Source of the DNA: Candidatus Firestoneibacteriota bacterium
GTDB lineage: Bacteria; Oederibacteriota; D2-FULL-39-29; CAIOVX01
Length of the DNA stretch: 64,000 bases
NCBI GenBank assembly: GCA_903861835.1
Contig: CAIOVX010000084.1
Coordinates: 1 to 64,000 of the forward strand
Direction of reading: 5' to 3'
Below the pieces are notes generated by a model. That model was not told the DNA's origin and did not search any database. It saw nothing but the letters and a program-made list of their open reading frames with translations. Below, one piece after another: positions 63,043 to 64,000 of the stretch (within the stretch, counting starts at the first letter, position 1; each line of letters begins with the position of its first letter). A program made the translations under genes and the position numbers.

Positions 63043-64000
63043 TTATATAGTTATTGTGTAAACCCCCAGTTTTTCCACCGGTTTATATAATTCCTTCGCT
63101 GTCTTTAGCCCTTCTATCCCGTCGTGCCCCATCGTGTTAATGTATTTGCAGGCAATAAGTTCCCTGCAGAGCTCTCTGAAAATATACTGTCCCGCCCCTT
63201 TGAATGCCGGGTTTGCGATCTCGAAATACACGCAAAAAGTATCTTCCGAAATGGCTGTGCCGAAGGTATAGGCCGCTATCTCCGCGCCGCATCTTAATAC
63301 CCGGCCGGTAAGACCGAGTTTATCGGGTATAGAAAGTGCTGTCCTGTTGGCTTTCAATGTGTGTTTAAGCAGGTGAAGTTCGTTCTCGAATTTAGTCCTT
63401 TCAAATTTGTGGTTGTACCAGGAGTTAAGGACCGCCGCGCAGCCTTCAAGATCGCCGGATTTATACTCCACGAATGTAATCTCAGCATTCTTCGCGAATA
63501 CATTGCAGAGCCAGCGTGCCCCCTTGTAATTATCTCCTTTTAGTTCTGCCAGCGCGGGACTCTTGTAAAGGAATTCCTCGGAAGATGCGCTCGCGGTTAA
63601 CCCGTCTTTTGCCGCTTTTCCCGCTGTCTCGGCGGAGGAGTTGAAAATAGTTAAGCCATTTGCCGCATTTAACACGGCAAGCAGCCGGGAACTTTCCCTG
63701 CACGCTTTCAATGAATAAGGCAGCGGGGGAAGAGGCATACTATAGTCTTTGCCCGTTCTGGAAAAGAGGCAGAAAGAACCGTCAATTATCTTCCAGAAAT
63801 ACGAGGTTATTTCAGTCCAGATCATATGGTAGGGAAACCCGTAAGCAGAAAGCCTGCCGGAATTGAAGAAATGGCTCCTGAAAAAGAAGCCGGCGTCAGG
63901 CGAGAGGGTGTTCAGGGCATCATTCGCTTTCCCGTTTTGAGCAATGACTTTAAGCGGAACGAAACTCTCTTCCCATTCAATTTCGGAGTCAGAAGGGACT
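63043..64000 (-). CDS. DUF2156 (phosphatidylglycerol lysyltransferase C-terminal-like) protein, partial
   Basis: Minus strand, at least 319 residues, with the 5' end beyond the window. An ATG at 63825 exists, but the frame stays open to base 64000 with conserved-looking sequence (ESFVPLKVIAQNGKANDALN, then SPDAGFFFRSHFF), so the true start lies outside. The rest shows the paired GNAT-type fold of DUF2156: YKGARWLCNVFAKN, EYKSGDLEGCAAVLNSWYNH, YTFGTAISEDTFCVYFEIAN, MGHDGIEGLKTAKELYKPV. These proteins resemble the aminoacyl-phospholipid synthase domain; the substrate is unknown. A repeat element sits 3 bp after its stop. Confidence 0.85.
   Translation of the reverse strand, partial: VPSDSEIEWEESFVPLKVIAQNGKANDALNTLSPDAGFFFRSHFFNSGRLSAYGFPYHMIWTEITSYFWKIIDGSFCLFSRTGKDYSMPLPPLPYSLKACRESSRLLAVLNAANGLTIFNSSAETAGKAAKDGLTASASSEEFLYKSPALAELKGDNYKGARWLCNVFAKNAEITFVEYKSGDLEGCAAVLNSWYNHKFERTKFENELHLLKHTLKANRTALSIPDKLGLTGRVLRCGAEIAAYTFGTAISEDTFCVYFEIANPAFKGAGQYIFRELCRELIACKYINTMGHDGIEGLKTAKELYKPVEKLGVYTITI

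Noticed and set aside
63043-63825. DUF2156 gene starting at the ATG at 63825
   Set aside because: The frame stays open with conserved-looking sequence to the window edge, and no Shine-Dalgarno precedes this ATG.
1-64000. tRNA or rRNA genes
   Set aside because: A scan for the T-loop pattern GGTTCRANYCC with matching arms and for rRNA landmarks gave no convincing hit.

Overview
The window reads as ordinary chromosome of a diderm (Gram-negative type) bacterium. Evidence for two membranes is a CusB/CusA-type RND pump, a LolA-like lipoprotein-sorting domain, lipoprotein signal peptides, a lytic transglycosylase and a LysM protein. About 49 protein genes are recognisable, 46 of them on the + strand. 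Good sigma-70-type promoters (TTGNNN-17-TATAAT-like) and U-tailed hairpin terminators can be read directly. The gene mix (many PAS kinases and GGDEF proteins, a GldG-type ABC system, a GH94 phosphorylase, DUF2156) and the abundant intergenic repeats suggest a poorly sampled candidate-phylum lineage. That is inference; no rRNA or other taxonomic marker is present. I found no tRNA, CRISPR, prophage or transposase gene.

Layout. 1-2.5 kb: repeats around a pirin gene and a secreted charged protein. 2.5-7.8 kb: CusR/CusS-like two-component pair, a small secreted protein and a type P3B (MgtA-like) ATPase. 8-12 kb: HMG-CoA-lyase-like aldolase, a cysteine-rich PAS protein, a TIM-barrel protein of unknown function and a secreted beta-propeller protein. 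12.3-16.6 kb: heavy-metal RND pump without an outer-membrane channel gene. 16.7-22.7 kb: a four-domain sulfur/redox fusion protein, DEAD-box helicase, ferritin and ferredoxin-like protein. 22.8-31.3 kb: nitroreductase (-) and a signalling block of three histidine kinases, two response regulators and a diguanylate cyclase.

31.5-36.7 kb: proS, a PP-loop tRNA-thiolation-like gene, separate coaB-like and coaC-like genes and a Gfo/Idh/MocA oxidoreductase. 36.7-38.8 kb: a Fis-type regulator with a degenerate receiver and a second diguanylate cyclase. 38.9-46.9 kb: a tightly packed run (polyprenol-phosphate sugar transferase, tyrS, GH94 phosphorylase, long phosphohexomutase, lytic transglycosylase, LolA-like protein). 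47.1-59.3 kb: mutS, a four-gene GldG-type ABC system, a LysM lipoprotein, nagA and an AddB-like nuclease. 59.3-64 kb: a small secreted protein, speE (-), a GNAT-like gene, a short stand-alone transcription unit ending in an 18-residue lysine-rich peptide, and a DUF2156 gene (-) running off the right edge.

The most distinctive signal is non-coding. One repeat family consists of tandem 9-bp units with an AACGTT core, placed as inverted arms around a variable centre. The arms often begin within a few bases of a stop codon. Other palindromic elements are nested inside this family, and one pair of loci gives a filled-site/empty-site comparison within the window. A second family of about 74-bp hairpin units occurs singly or in tandem. 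The other candidate for something new is the switch-like leader RNA plus lysine-rich mini-gene near 62.5-62.8 kb.
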